From Chelonoidis abingdonii (taxonomy: Eukaryota > Chordata > Testudines > Testudinidae), in the NCBI RefSeq assembly GCF_003597395.2, contig NC_133777.1:55346687-55410686 (forward strand): 64,000 nt of DNA. Reading direction: 5' to 3'. Position numbers and translations under genes: made by a program. Positions 12,067 through 24,862 of the stretch are shown here, one piece after another. The notes beneath the pieces were generated by a model. It was not told the DNA's origin. It was given only the letters and a program-made list of their open reading frames with translations, and searched no databases. Position 1 is the stretch's first letter. Every line of letters starts with the position of its first letter.

Positions 12067-12955
12067 CAGAGGTGGCGCAAACTTACAGTCCATTAGGACC
12101 GTTCGGTCCTGCCTAGGCCCCCAAGCTCCTTGGCCCCGGGGGCTTCGGCACCCGCTCTCCCCTTCCATGTTCCCCCTCCCCCTGACAGGCCTCAGCAGCT
12201 TTGCCCCACCACTGGTTGTCAATGTCTCTGAGTGGCGGTAGGCAGCAAGCTCCTGGAGGCACAGGCACAGCAGACTCTGGCCTGACTCGGTCTCTGGTGT
12301 GCTGCATGGATGCGCAGCGAGCAGTGCGATGGTGGGCCAGGTTCCAGCTGGGTGGTTGAGGCTGTTAGTGGCTGCCAGCAGCCGGTGCCCCAGGCAGCAC
12401 CAGGTACAGGGAGGGCAGAGGAGCCTGGCGGCGGTTGGATAGAGGGCAGGGAGTTTGGGGGGTGGTCGGGGCGGGTTTTGGATCTTAGTTTCGATTGGTA
12501 GAGCAGGGGGGGGAACAGAAGGGGTTTGAATGGGGCGAGGGTCCCGGAGCGGGGCCAGTCAAGCAAGGAAGGGGGGTTGGACTGGCAGGTTGCGGCGGCA
12601 GTCAGGGGCATGGGATTCTAGGGGAAACGGGATAGGCAGTCAGGGGACGTGGAGGACGGGGCGTGTTGAACTGAGCAGCGAGTCCGGGGAGCCATCAGGA
12701 ATGCGAGAGGGGGTGGATGGGGCAGGGGGGTCCGGGTTGCGGTCAGCGGGGATAGGAAGATGGAGAGCGGCGAGGTGGGGCAGGCGGTGGGGGGGGCTGT
12801 CAGGGAACAAGGGAAGTTGGATGAGGCAGGAGTCCCGGGGAAGGGGGGGCAGATAGGAGGTGGGAGCCAGGCCACGACCCGTTCCCCTAACCGGCCCTAC
12901 ATACAATTTATGAAACCCAATGCAGCCCTCAGGCCAAAAAGTTTGCCCACCCCTG
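12067..12955. mobile_element. Non-autonomous GC-rich hAT transposon
   Basis: The ends are inverted: cagaggtggcgcaaactt on the left and aagtttgcccacccctg on the right, a typical hAT terminus. The flanks gtctacat (12059-12066) and gtctaatc (12956-12963) look like a diverged 8-bp target duplication. The 889-base interior is extremely GC-rich, with runs of ggggg, and explains the spurious long open frames on both strands. No transposase sequence is visible, so the element needed a partner to move. Confidence 0.75.
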
Positions 12956-13680
12956 GTCTAATCATTAGTGGTCAGAACTCCCTGCCGCATAGAAATGGCT
13001 ATATGGAAATGGCTAGATGGGCTGTACCATTAATCTGGTCCTGCAGTTACATTGTCGTAGTGATGTTTTGTTTAGATAGGACACCGAAACACTCTTTTCT
13101 TCTTCCTTTCCCTCATAAATTATCATCTTATTACTGTAACTTACAATATGTAAAATTGTTCTTGGAAATATTTGGGTCAATCCAGTTACGTATTACATGC
13201 TGCCCCAGCTTCTGAGTGGTCTGGCTAAGTCTCAGATGGGTTGAGTCTCATGTTGAGAGGAAATGACTAAGGCAGAGATTGAGGATATTGCTGCAGTCCA
13301 TGTGGTTCACAATATGTACACAAATTCCTATTCACCTTGAACACAGATGGTAAAAGCAACAGCAAAGTCTCATGTATACGGGTCTGTTTTTCTCAAAAGT
13401 CAGCCAAAACATACACTGGTCTCAGCACCTGTAGCCAAGTTCTCCCTGTCTCTGTATCTTGCTTTACATGCACTGTCCCAGCTCTGATCTCTGTTTCTAT
13501 CATACCCCGACTATACAAGATAAAGTCCTATTGTGGGAAAATGTGATTAGCCAAGGACTCAAAAAATCCTACCGTAGACAGGAAAAGCTCCACAAACCTT
13601 TGAATTTCATTTCCTGTTTGCCCAGCTTGGACAGCTGATCAGCACAGGTAACCACGCAGAGTTCATCAGCACAGGTAACT

Positions 13681-14224
13681 ATGCAGTCTGAGAATCAAAA
13701 AAGAGCTCCAGCATGGACCGCAGGGGAGGTACTGGATCTGATTGTTATATGGGGAGAGGATTCCATGCTAAAAGAGCTCTGATCCAAAAGACGAAATGAA
13801 AAAACATTTGAAAAAATTTCCAAGGCCATGATGGAGAGAGGCCATAGCAGGGACTCAGTACAGTGCCGTGTGAATGTTAAGGAGCTCAGACAAGCCTACC
13901 AGAAAACCAAAGAAGCAAATGGAAGGTCCAGGGCAGGGCCGCAAACATGCCGCTTCTACGTTGAGCTGCATGCAATTCTAGGGGGGTCCACCACCACTAC
14001 TCCACCCCTATCCGTGGATTCCGAGGTGGGGGTAATCTTAGCCATGCCTGAGGATTCTGCGGACAGGGGAGATGAGGAGGAGTAAGAGGAGGACGAGCTT
14101 GCAGAAAGCACACAGCACTCCGTTCTCCCCAACAGCCAGGAGCTTTTTCTCAGCCTGACAGAAGTACCCTCCCAGCCTTCCCAAGCCACTATCCCAGACA
14201 AAGAAGCCATGGAAGGGACCTCTG
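13681..14224 (+). pseudogene. Harbinger Myb/SANT-like DNA-binding protein, exon 1 (broken)
   Basis: From the ATG at 13681 the frame reads MQSENQKRAPAWTAGEVLDL, then a Myb/SANT-like domain with tryptophans spaced as usual (AWT, IWG). It continues with KTFEKISKAMMERGHSRDSV, QCRVNVKELRQAYQKTKEAN and CRFYVELHAILGG, a well-known signature of the accessory protein that helps Harbinger transposase bind DNA and enter the nucleus. An in-frame TGA at 13780-13782 and a TAA at 14083-14085 break it. An acidic tail follows. A plausible donor gtgagt follows base 14224, matching the intron position usual in this family. Confidence 0.8.
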
Positions 14225-15226
14225 GTGAGTGTACCTTTGTAAATATAAAACATGGTTTAAAAGCAAGAGTTTTTTAATGATTAATTTGCCCTGAGGACTT
14301 GGGATGCATTCGCGGCCAGTACAGTTACTGGAAAGCTCTGTTAACGTGTCTGGGGATGGAGCGAAATCCTCCAGGAATCTCCATGAAGCTCTCCTGGAGG
14401 TACTCCAAAAGCCTTTGCGGACGGTTTCTGGGCAGAGGCAGCCTTATTCCGTCCTCCATGGTAGAACACTTGACCATGCCATGCATGCTCGCAAGTAATC
14501 TGGTATCATTGCATGACAAGCCTAACTGTGTATGGTCTCGTGTTTGCTGGCATTCAAGCAACATCCTTCTTTATCTCACTGTGTTCTCCTCAGGAGAGTG
14601 ATATTGGTTCATGGTAAACCTGGTTGAAATATGGGAATTTAATTAAGGGGACAGAGATGGTTGGGCTGTTGCCTGTGGCTTAAAAGAAATCCTTCCCTGC
14701 ATTTAGCTAAGCGGAGCGGGGGGGTATTGCGCTGAGCTGTTTTGCTAGCTGGGATATAGCGGGATCTTCCCTGCTAGCTGGGATCTTCCCTGCTACCAGC
14801 CACGTGGTGAGGGGAGGGGTGGCTAGCAGCGATCTTCCATGATACCAGCCATCGGTGGGGGGAGGGTAAGCTATATCCCAGAGAATTGGATGGGGGCGGT
14901 TCTGGTGCTGCACGTTAACAGAAAGAAGCAGCACTCAATGGGCCTTGCTTGCATTTGGGAAAGGAGGGCGCTTGGATATATGAAGGCTGCAGAAAGCCGA
15001 AAGACAGTGCTTACCATGGCCACATGCAAGTCAAATTCTGATGCTCGGACCTGCACCTAACACCAAAGCGCAGGCACTCAATTTAAGATGCAAAATGCGA
15101 CCTTGTAGTGAGATCACATGTTCAATGTAAGGTAAATAGTGTTGTTCACCGTGAAGAGTATAACCATTGTCCTGTAAAATGTATCTTATTAAATACTTCT
15201 CTCCCTTTTTTCCCTCCCTCCTGCAG

Positions 15227-15585
15227 CTGCAAATTTTTCAAGTCTCCCTCCTCCATCCCGAAGGCTATCTCAGATAAGGCCAGCGGAAAAAAAAAGACAC
15301 GAGACGAAATGTTCTCGGAATCATGGAAGTGCACCGCAATGAAAAGCTCATCTTGAATGAGTGGAGGACGTGGTATCAAAATACAGAAGATGCCAGTGAC
15401 CATGAGGATAGGAGGGACCAACATGAGGATAGGAGAGATGCTCGAGATGAAGTGGCGGCAGAAAGATCTGAGGTGTCGGGATGGAACTCGGGGCTGCTGC
15501 ATGATCAATGATATGTTCCGGTATCTGGTGGAGCTTCAGGAACAGCAGCAGGATCACGAGATGCTGCTGCAGCCCCTGTTATAAC
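15227..15585 (+). pseudogene. Harbinger Myb/SANT-like protein, exon 2 (broken)
   Basis: A polypyrimidine tract and ctgcag precede 15227, joined in phase to the exon that ends at 14224. The sequence resumes AANFSSLPPPSRRLSQIR. The KKKTRDEMFSE segment that follows is in another frame because of a small indel in the a-tract near 15287. The rest, rich in E, D, R and Q, is the coiled, charged C-terminal region of this protein and changes frame several times. A polyadenylation signal aataaa lies at about 15801. Confidence 0.7.
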
Positions 15586-15949
15586 CACCCTCCCGCCTCA
15601 CCATGTTCCTTAGCCCTCACCCAGACATGTGAGAACGCTCGTGGAGAGGCTCCGTGCACCGCCCATTCCACCCAGTGGACAGCCAACCAAAAGGCTGTCA
15701 TTATTTTTTAAATTTTTTTAGTGGCTTTTCCTTCCCTCTATCCTCCTCCCCAACCCACCCGGGCTACCTGGTCAGTTCTTCTCCTCTTTTTATAATTATT
15801 TAATAAAGAATACATGATTTTTAAATGGAGTGACTTCATTTCCTTAGGAAGCAAGCGGAATCAAAGGGGAGGGTGGTGGCTTACAGGGAATGAGTCAATC
15901 AAGGGGGAGGGGGTTCTATCAAGGAAAACAAACACAACAGTCACATTGT

Positions 15950-17223
15950 ACCCTGGCCCGTGATGAAACTGGTTTTTCAAAGCTTCTCTGATCCGCACCA
16001 CTTCCTGGTGTGCTCTTCTAATCGCCCTGGTGTCTGGCTGCACGAATCAGTGGCCAGGTGATTTGCCTCAGCCTCCCACCCCGCCATAAAGGTCTCCCCC
16101 TTACTCTCACAGAGGATTGTGAGCAGCACAGCAAGCAGCAATAACAAAGGGGACATTGGTTTGGCTGAGGTCTGAGCGAGTCAGTAATGTGCGCCACCCG
16201 CCTTTAAACGGCCAGAGGCACATCTACCACCATTCTGCACTTGCTCAGCCGTTAGCTGAACAACTTCCTGACTACTGTCCAGTCTGCCTGTGTGGCTTCA
16301 TGAGCCCTGGAATCAACGGGTCAGCTGGCTCCCCCAGATAATACAGGCATTTCAACATCCCCAACTGTTAATTTCTGGTCTGGGAACTAATTCCCTTGCT
16401 GCAGCCGTTTAAACAGAGTAGTGTTCCTGAAGATGCGAGCGTCACGAACTCTTCCCAGCCATCCCATATGGATGTTGGTGAAACGTCCCTTGTGATCCAC
16501 CAGTGCTTGCAGCAACCATGGAAAAGTACCCCTTGCAGTTTATGTACTGGGTGCCTGGTGCTCCAGTGTCCAAGATAGGGATATGGGTTCATCTATCGCC
16601 CCACCTCAGTTAGGAATCCCATTGCAACAAAGCCATCCACTATGAACTGCACATTTCCCAGAGTCACAACCTTTCGTAGCAGCAGCTTAATGATTGCTTT
16701 GGCTACTTGCATCACACAGCCCCACAGTAAATTTGCCCACTCCAAATTGATTCCCAACTGACTGGTAGCTGTCTTGGCGTTGCAAGCTTCCAGAAGGCTA
16801 TCGCCACTTGCTTCTCGACTTGAGGCTGCTCTCATCTTGGTATTCTGGTGTTTCAGAGCAGGGAGAGCAAGCTACAAAGTTCCATGAAAAGTGCCCTTGC
16901 CACGATGCGAAAGTTTCGCAGCCACTGGGAATCATCCCACACCTGCAACACTCTGCGGTCCACCAGTCTGTTGCTTGTTTCCCAGGCCAAATTAGGCGTT
17001 CAATGGCTAGAATCTGCCCCATTACCAGCATGATCTCCAAAGCGCAGAGGCCTGTGGTTTGAGAGAATTCTGTGTCCATGTCCTCATCACTCTTGTCGCT
17101 GTGCTGCCGTAGCCGCCTCTTCCTCGCCTGGTTTTGCAGGTCCTGGTTCAGCAATGACTGCAAGAGAATGCGCGAGGTGTTTACAACGTCCATGATTGCT
17201 GTCTTGAGCTGAGTAGGGTCCAT
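15950..17223 (-). pseudogene. HARBI1-like Harbinger transposase (broken)
   Basis: The minus-strand ATG at 17223-17221 starts MDPTQLKTAIMDVVNTSRIL, followed by QNQARKRRLRQHSDKSDEDM, TDWWTAECC and, after frame changes, VMQVAKAIIKLLLRKVVTLG and NVQFIVDGFVAMGF, which precedes the first catalytic block. Further fragments continue through a KGTFPWLLQAL-like region to PDTRAIRRAHQEVVRIREAL near 15960-16043, the usual C-terminus. The family carries a DDE nuclease that cuts and pastes the element at TWA targets. Stops and frameshifts inactivate this copy. Borders of individual fragments are approximate. Confidence 0.8.
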
Positions 17224-17755
17224 GCTTGCTGTGCTATGGCATCTGCACAGTTCACCCAGGGAAAAAGGCGCAAAACGGTTGTCTGCTACTTGCACGGAGG
17301 GAGGGATGAGGCTGTACCCAGAACCACCCGTGACAATGTTTTTTGCCCCATCAGGCACTGGTATCTCATTCCAATGGGCGGGGGATACTGCAGGAACTAT
17401 GGGATAGCTATGGGATAGCTACCCACAGTACAACGCTCCGGAAAATTGACACTAGCCTCAGTACATGGACGCACACCGCCGAATTAAAGTGCTTAGTGTG
17501 GCCGCATGCACTCGACTTTATACAATCTGTTTTAAAAAACTGGTTTCTGTAAAATCGGAATAATCCCATAGGGTAGACATACCCCTACTTTCTAAAGACC
17601 ATTCTGCTTTCAAAGACAATAAGTTTCAATCTAATCTTCCTATGACAGTAAGTAAGCTCCTCTTAACAATTTACCTGGATGTGACTACAGTAGGCAATCC
17701 AACCAATATGTCAAATACGGTGGGGTCCTTTTGCCACGCTTAAATGATTTATGGG

Positions 17756-17879
17756 CAAGGTGACCAGATGTCCCAATTTTATAGGGACAGTCCTGATATT
17801 TGGGGCTTTGTCTTTTATAGGCATCTATTACCCCCCATTCCCTATCCCGACTTTTCACACTTGCTCTCTGGTGACCCTA
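17756..17879. mobile_element. Short hAT MITE (gggtgaccag family), perfect 8-bp target duplication
   Basis: Ends caaggtgaccag and ctggtgacccta are inverted. The exact 8-bp sequence tttatggg flanks both sides (17748-17755 and 17880-17887). The 124-base interior (gtcccaatttta, tatttggggcttt) has no coding sequence. Related copies lie at 23171-23293 and 24863-25085. Confidence 0.85.
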
Positions 17880-18719
17880 TTTATGGGAAAGTACCATACC
17901 ATGTTCCCCTTTCAGTAGTTCAGTAAAATGCATTGCTTTGTTACTTTCCTTTGTCACAACTGTACATCAAAGATAAAACCCTGGCACCACTGTAGTCAAA
18001 GGGGATTTTGCAGTTGACTTCAATGAAGCCAGGATTTTGCCCTTAGGATGAAATTCACTCCAATGCTACAATGTAAAAGAGCCACATGAGCATGAAATCA
18101 GAAGCATTTAGTACTTAGCAGGAGCAAATTAATAAGCAGAAGAAGGGTGATCCTGCTTAAGACTTTCTAAGGACAGGCACACCAGTACCCATAATGCTAA
18201 TCAAATTAGATTTTAATATTAGATACTATAACAATATATTTGTATCATAGCTAATGATCATTTTAATATAGAATGATAATAGAAAAGGAAGCAGGCAGCA
18301 AAGGACTCTGCTTCCAGGAAACAGGAGGAAGTTTGTTTCTGTAATAGCTAAAAGATTAAGTTTGTGTGGTAACTTCGTGTTGTTTTGTTTGTGGTGACTA
18401 TCAATTGTGTTTTACTGATAAATCTTGTATATTTAAATGATCGTCTGCCAGCATCATTTTGTGATTTATTTTTACTGTCATGAATTTGCTGCCATATGTA
18501 GCATTTGGGAAAGACAAAGTGAAAAGGAAATTGCAGAATGTACTGTAACTCTAACAAAGCCTTTGTTTCTAAGCATATGTCTCTACTGTTCTGATGTTTA
18601 AGTTGCTTATCTTTTCTTGGCAGCAAAACAGCTACAGTATTGTCAGTCATTTGTTTTATTTTCCCCCCTATTATTCTGTTGTTTTCTTTCCTTTTTTTTG
18701 CTTTCAAATTGCTGTGTAG

Positions 18720-18740
18720 TCTATGCCATGGAAATCAATC
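18720..18740 (+). CDS. TRPM1: TRPM1 21-nt microexon at the pore loop
   Basis: Between an acceptor ending gtgtag and a strong donor gtaagt lie 21 bases that, with the last base of the previous exon, encode LYAMEIN. This gives QID-LYAMEIN-PPCG, the form known for TRPM1, where this peptide lies between the selectivity filter and the cysteine-containing extracellular loop. Skipping would also stay in frame (QID-PPCG, as in common TRPM3 forms), so it can act as a cassette exon. Introns of 8,263 and 3,019 bases flank it. It is too short to be found by open-frame search. Confidence 0.92.
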
Positions 18741-19558
18741 GTAAGTCTATGTGGGGAGCTGATTAACTCATTTAGTTAAATGCGTTCATTAGTCTTTTTC
18801 TTCCCTGGATACTGGTATTTTAATTATAGTGTTCTGACAAAATTCAGATGTCAGATTTTTGTTCTTCTACTGAATCGATTTCAAGTATCAAAGAAGCAGG
18901 GAATTCTTTTAATTATAAAAGGAACCGACTGGGTACTACTTTATTGATTTGCAATTATGTGCCAACATTTTTGTACATTTTATTGTTTCCACCACAATGA
19001 TCCTTTTTAAATTATGTGAGTTTTTGCACACAGAGAATTTAATTTCCTTTGATTATCCAAGTTCTACATTAACATTTTAAAAAGCTAGTTGTGTACTCAT
19101 GTTTTTGAGATGTACTTGACTTTCCATGTCCAGTTTCCACATGATCACCAGAAATACAGGATTAGTGTATAATTTGGTACCATGTTTGGAAACCAAGTCT
19201 GAACTTTCTTTAAATATGGTTCTGGCCTAACAAGATGTAAATATGTGTTTTCAAGCGAGTGTAGACAAGATCAAGCTGATTTCAAATCCCCTAAAAACCT
19301 TATCTTCAAAAGAGGTGGAGAATGTTAGTTTTTACAAACACTTTTAAAATAAAATGGTTCAGTTTATGCTGGCAAACCAGATCTTGCAAAAAATTACTGC
19401 TGGGCACAGTGTCTTTTATAAGACTTCAGTTGGAGAGTACTTGCCACTGTAAAGTGTTCTACCTAATGGTAAGCATTTGTAGGATCCAGCCCAGGGTTTG
19501 AAACCAAATTAACTGGAACTATATTTAAAGTAAGAACAAACTTAAGGCTTGTCTAAAT

Positions 19559-20590
19559 CAGGGGTCTCAAACACGCAGCCCGCAGAGCTCTTCCCTGCGG
19601 CCTGCCAAGCTCCCTGCGTGCCCCACCCCCCAGTTACTTCCTGTTGCCGCCAAACTACCTTCACCCCCCCCCCGAGTTATTTTATATGGCAGCTAAGCTC
19701 CCCGCACTCATCCCCAGCACCACAGCCTCACCCCTGCACTGCACCCCCTCCTATCCCCAAACTCCATCTCAGAGCCTGCACCCCCACCCCCTGCCCCAGC
19801 CCAGAACCTGCACCCAGCACCCATACTTCATCCCAGAGTCTGCACCCCAGACCCCCTCCCCGACCCAAACTCCCTCCCAGAGCCTTAGGAAATGCAGATG
19901 GAGTTAGTGGAGCTTCAGTGTGACACCATTTTGAAGCAGAAGTGTACAGATGTTGGAATTCCAGAATTCTACAGGTTTCTTTCATGAGGAAGATTTCCCA
20001 TGTTATTCTCTATTTCCGCAAGGATAATGGCAATGTTTGGAAGTACATATATATGTGAACAGTTTTTCTCTTCCATGAAGATTAACAAATCTGTGTTAAG
20101 GTCAAGGCTCACTGATGAACATTTGAAAGCAACACTGAGATTGGTTTCGTCTCAGGATATCATACCTAATATTGATGCTCTGGTTGATGCAAAACACTGC
20201 CAGCTAAGTGGCCAAAAATGAAATGACTGTCAAAATTAGCACTGACTTTTCACATTACAGTTAAATAAGTTAATAAAAAAGTTAATAAATTGACTTTTAA
20301 TAGCATACTATGTTTTAATACTATACTACTATATTACTCTTCTACCTCCAGGCACTTCCCGCCGCCAAACAGCTGTTGGTGGCACTTAGCACTTTCCGGG
20401 GGGAGGAGCGGGGAGCCGCAAACTCGGGGCAGGAGATGGAGAAGAGATGGGGTGGGGTGGAGCTTAATGGAAGGGGTGGAGTGGGGGCGGGGCCAGGGAC
20501 AGTGAGGGTGGGGGTGTCAGTGATGCGGCCCTCTGGCCAATGCACTAGTCCTCATGTGGCCCTCGTGATCATTTGAGTTTGAGACCTCTG
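19559..20590 (+). mobile_element. Internally deleted hAT transposon nested in a MITE
   Basis: The inverted termini are caggggtctcaaac and gtttgagacctctg. The flanks gtctaaat (19551-19558) and atctaaat (20591-20598) agree in 7 of 8 bases and are read as the hAT 8-bp target duplication. Proline-rich and GC-rich noncoding sequence fills both ends. The centre keeps the C-terminal part of a hAT transposase (20000-20221), so the element derives from an autonomous copy by internal deletion. Confidence 0.85.
20000..20221 (+). pseudogene. hAT transposase C-terminal dimerisation domain fragment
   Basis: The open frame contains MAMFGSTYICEQFFSSMKIN, then KSVLRSRLTDEHLKATLRL and NIDALVDAKHCQLSG. This is the C-terminal hAT dimerisation region, as found in ZBED- and GTF2IRD2-related proteins, where the CEQxFSxMK and LTDEHL motifs are conserved. 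Only about 70 residues remain, with no BED finger or catalytic DDE part. It belongs to the hAT at 19559-20590. Confidence 0.8.
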
Positions 20591-21154
20591 ATCTAAATGG
20601 TGGGGGAATGCGCTCTACAGGGGTGTGAGTTCTAAAGCACACTAACTTATTGCACTTAATTGGTTCGTGTAGACCCTGTTGGCATGCGCTAGTGCACTTT
20701 AATGTAATACTGTTTCAAGCACTTAAAAGTGCACTGGGGGGATCTTTAATGCACATTAGCAGGGTCTATACAGACCAATTAATGCACAGCATGTTACTGT
20801 GCTTTAGAACTCACACCCCTATGTAGCACATTACCTACCATATATACAAGCCCTTACTTTTCAAACGTGATTCATAGGCCAATACCTTCAAAAGTAACTA
20901 GTGACTTTGGGTGCCTGACTGGAGACATCCTAAATGGCCCTGATTTTCAGAACTTAGTGCCCATCTACTGGCCCCTTTTAGGTGTCTTGCCACTTCTTTG
21001 CCTCTCATATTAGGTTTTTAGTCCCTGTATAGTTTTAAATCTCACTGATGTATACTTCTGATCCTGCACCATTGAACGCAATAGGCGTTTTTCCATTGAC
21101 AAAGAACTTACAGTCTAACTGGGAGTTTTGAGAGGGAGGAAGTTTAACTATCTA

Positions 21155-21334
21155 GGCTACGGCTACACTAAAGAGTTTGCAGCACTGCAGCTCCACCGAT
21201 GCAGCTGCACCACAGTAGCCCTGCTAGTGCAGATGCTCCAAGCCGACAGACAAGAGCTTTCCCCATCGACTTAATTACTTCAGCCCCTGAGTCGTGTAAC
21301 TTATACTGACTTAAATTGTAGTGTGTACATAGCC
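21155..21334. mobile_element. Harbinger-like MITE with CTA target duplication
   Basis: Ends ggctacggctacacta and gtagtgtgtacatagcc are inverted and flanked by cta (21152-21154 and 21335-21337), the three-base TWA/CTA-type target of Harbinger elements. The 180-base interior contains an imperfect palindrome (gatgcagctgcacc, ccgacagacaagagctttcc) and no coding sequence. Confidence 0.7.
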
Positions 21335-21665
21335 CTAGTTTCCACACCCTGCAGCAACTTCAGATTTTCCCATATGGGCTTCATTCGCCACTTTTAAGTG
21401 GTTCTTTTTTTATTCTGGTATTAAAAAGTTTACATGTGCTTAGAGTTATGAGATCTCTTCCTAGATCCAGTTTTGCTATTGGGAGAAAAAATCTGTAAAT
21501 CCTAAGGGCTAAATTGTAATCTTGGTTACATCACCACAAATCTGGAATAACTATTCACTATGAGGGGAGGTTATTTTGCATTTACATGGTGTAACTGTGA
21601 ATTTGGCCCAAAAACTCCATTTGGTTCTATTGGAAATAAACTTTTAACATGGATATTTGTCCTAG

Positions 21666-23170
<1,505 letters not shown>

Positions 23171-23293
23171 TAGGGTGACCAGACAGCAAATGTGAAAAAT
23201 CAGGATGGGAGTGGGGGGTAATAGGAGCCTATATAAGAGAAAGACCCAAAAATCGGGACTGTCTCTCTAAAATCAGGACATCTGGTCATCCTA
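23171..23293. mobile_element. Short hAT MITE (gggtgaccag family), opposite orientation
   Basis: Termini tagggtgaccaga and tctggtcatccta are inverted. The interior contains ataggagcctatataag and gggactgtctc, the reverse complement of the copy at 17756-17879. No clear target duplication is visible. Confidence 0.75.
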
Positions 23294-23688
23294 GAAGCAA
23301 CTGAAGTGACTGCTAGGAATCACAGTGCCATGATGCCTAATACTTAGTGACACTAGTTCCTAGCAACTACTTCAGCCTCTATCAACTATGTTTAAACAAG
23401 TGAATTTCACTGAGGTTGCAGTGGTTATTGTCATTCAGATGTAAAACAGAGGTTATTCAGATGTAAGACAGCTCCATCCCAGGTTCATCAATTGCTATAC
23501 TGACTTTGCAAAATATACTAGTAGTCCAGCAGGATGGAATTCAGGGATCACTAGAAGAGAAGGTAAGATCTGATATGAGTAGAATGTTTCCCAGAAAAGG
23601 ACTGCCCCCCGCCCCTACAGTTGAAATCAGATAAAAGATGCTTATAAACTGCCTAAGCCTTGTGTAGTTTTACGGCTAGCCTGAGAGG

Positions 23689-24096
23689 CAGTGTCATCCC
23701 TACCCATACACAAAGTACACAGCTGCGCAAGGCACCAGGAAATGTGAGGCACCAAATTTTCTGATGCCCCAAGCAGCTGCATGCTGGTCCAGCCCCAGAT
23801 CCACCTCTTCCCACCCCACTCCACCCTTCTGCCCCCACTCCAGCCCTTCTTCAAAGCCTCTGCCCTGTTCTGCACCCACCCTGCCCCTGCTCTGCCCCAG
23901 TCCCACCCCCCACTTCCCTGAGGACTGCAGCAGGGCCGGGCCTGCGCTCACCGGTGGCGGGAAGTGCAGCGACCCGGCCCCAGCCATGCTGCTGGTGAGT
24001 ACTGGAGGGTGGTCCCCTCCCCCCCGCAGCAGCCTAGGGCCCCACATCCCATGCCGGGGGTTGCATATGGCCCCAGAATAGCTAGGGATGGCCCTG
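23689..24096. mobile_element. Non-autonomous hAT with perfect 8-bp target duplication
   Basis: Ends cagtgtcatcccta and tagggatggccctg are inverted. The exact 8 bases ctgagagg lie on both sides (23681-23688 and 24097-24104). The 408-base interior is C-rich on the + strand (accctgcccctgctctgccc) and has no transposase. It causes several spurious open frames. Confidence 0.85.
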
Positions 24097-24231
24097 CTGA
24101 GAGGTGTCCGGAATGCAAAACCGATAATCACAGTGATCAAAGTGATCATTTATATTCCTGTCATTGATAGTCACAAAGCAAAACCAAGGAATTTTTATCC
24201 ACTTTTACCACTTCCTCTTTATGTTGGGTAC

Positions 24232-24655
24232 TGTAACAGAGTGGTTCACCCTTGAAAGGTGCGGGTAGCCAACCTTGATTACAACCCCACCTGAAGAGAT
24301 CGGCAGCAAAGAGGCTGTAAGGAAGGGGATTAGAGGCTGCTGGGAGGGAGCAGACTCTAGCAGTGAGCCCTGGGAGTAAAGACTGAGACTACACCCAGGT
24401 AGCGTCTGGGAGTGGGCTGCCAAAGCAGGGAGGAGAAAGAGAAGCCTTTGTTTTGTGTAGACTGGATGGACTTGAAAACTTTTATTCTGAATGTTTGTTA
24501 ATTTAATAGGACACAATCTAAGAAGGGATGAGAATGGGCAAAAGTGTTTTATTAGTTTCTTGAACAGTCCAAGAAGAGAAACTGAGGCAAGCTGCTTGTA
24601 GTGTGGCCCTAGGCCATGGGCGGGGGGCACGTGGGAGATGGCTGGCCCAGTCACA
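24232..24655 (+). mobile_element. Solo LTR-like element (TGTAAC...GTCACA)
   Basis: The segment starts TGTAACAGAGTGG and ends CCAGTCACA, so the ends begin TG and finish CA, with short inverted termini. The flanks ggtac (24227-24231) and agtac (24656-24660) share gtac, consistent with a 4-5-bp target duplication. No internal retroviral sequence adjoins it. The strand is uncertain. Confidence 0.55.
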
Positions 24656-24862
24656 AGTACCCTGGATGTTCTTCCCATCATGACATGGGGGTGGGATGGA
24701 AGGGAACGCTAGAAATGACTGCTACTACTAAGTCACACTCAGAAGCATCACCTAGTGGAGATACAAATGAAGTGGTGTTCCCCATGTATAGACTGCTTTG
24801 CAGTGCTTGCAGGCATAGGTAGATAGCATTTTGTTGGGCATGATACCTAGTTTACGTCATGC

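Larger units (their letters stand above)
13565..17583. mobile_element. Harbinger (PIF-type) DNA transposon with two convergent broken genes
   Basis: The block holds a Myb/SANT-like gene on + (13681-15585) and a HARBI1-like transposase on - (about 17223-15950), which is the standard two-gene, convergent layout of vertebrate Harbinger elements. The right terminus, read inward, is gggtagacataccc, related to the left end of the element at 48811. The expected left terminus (ggcctggtctacact type, as at 63871) is missing: element-like sequence appears abruptly at gtagacaggaaaagctcc near 13573. The copy therefore seems truncated on the left. Confidence 0.8.
19545..20851. mobile_element. Harbinger-like palindromic MITE split by a hAT insertion
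   Basis: The left end taaggcttgtctaaat continues, after the inserted hAT, as atggtgggggaatgcgctct and aggggtgtgagttctaaagc. The right half is its reverse complement, ending ccatatatacaagccctta. Removing 19559-20590 plus one target copy restores one palindromic element of about 270 bases. Its ends resemble other ggcttgtcta MITEs in this window. A TTA-type target is possible at both borders. Confidence 0.75.

Noticed and set aside
12219..12875. Several overlapping open frames on both strands
   Set aside because: They fall inside the G-rich hAT interior at 12067-12955. No protein family resemblance.
19549..19923. Proline-rich open frame of 124 codons
   Set aside because: It lies in the C-rich part of the hAT at 19559-20590 and runs across its terminus. 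It is a composition artefact.
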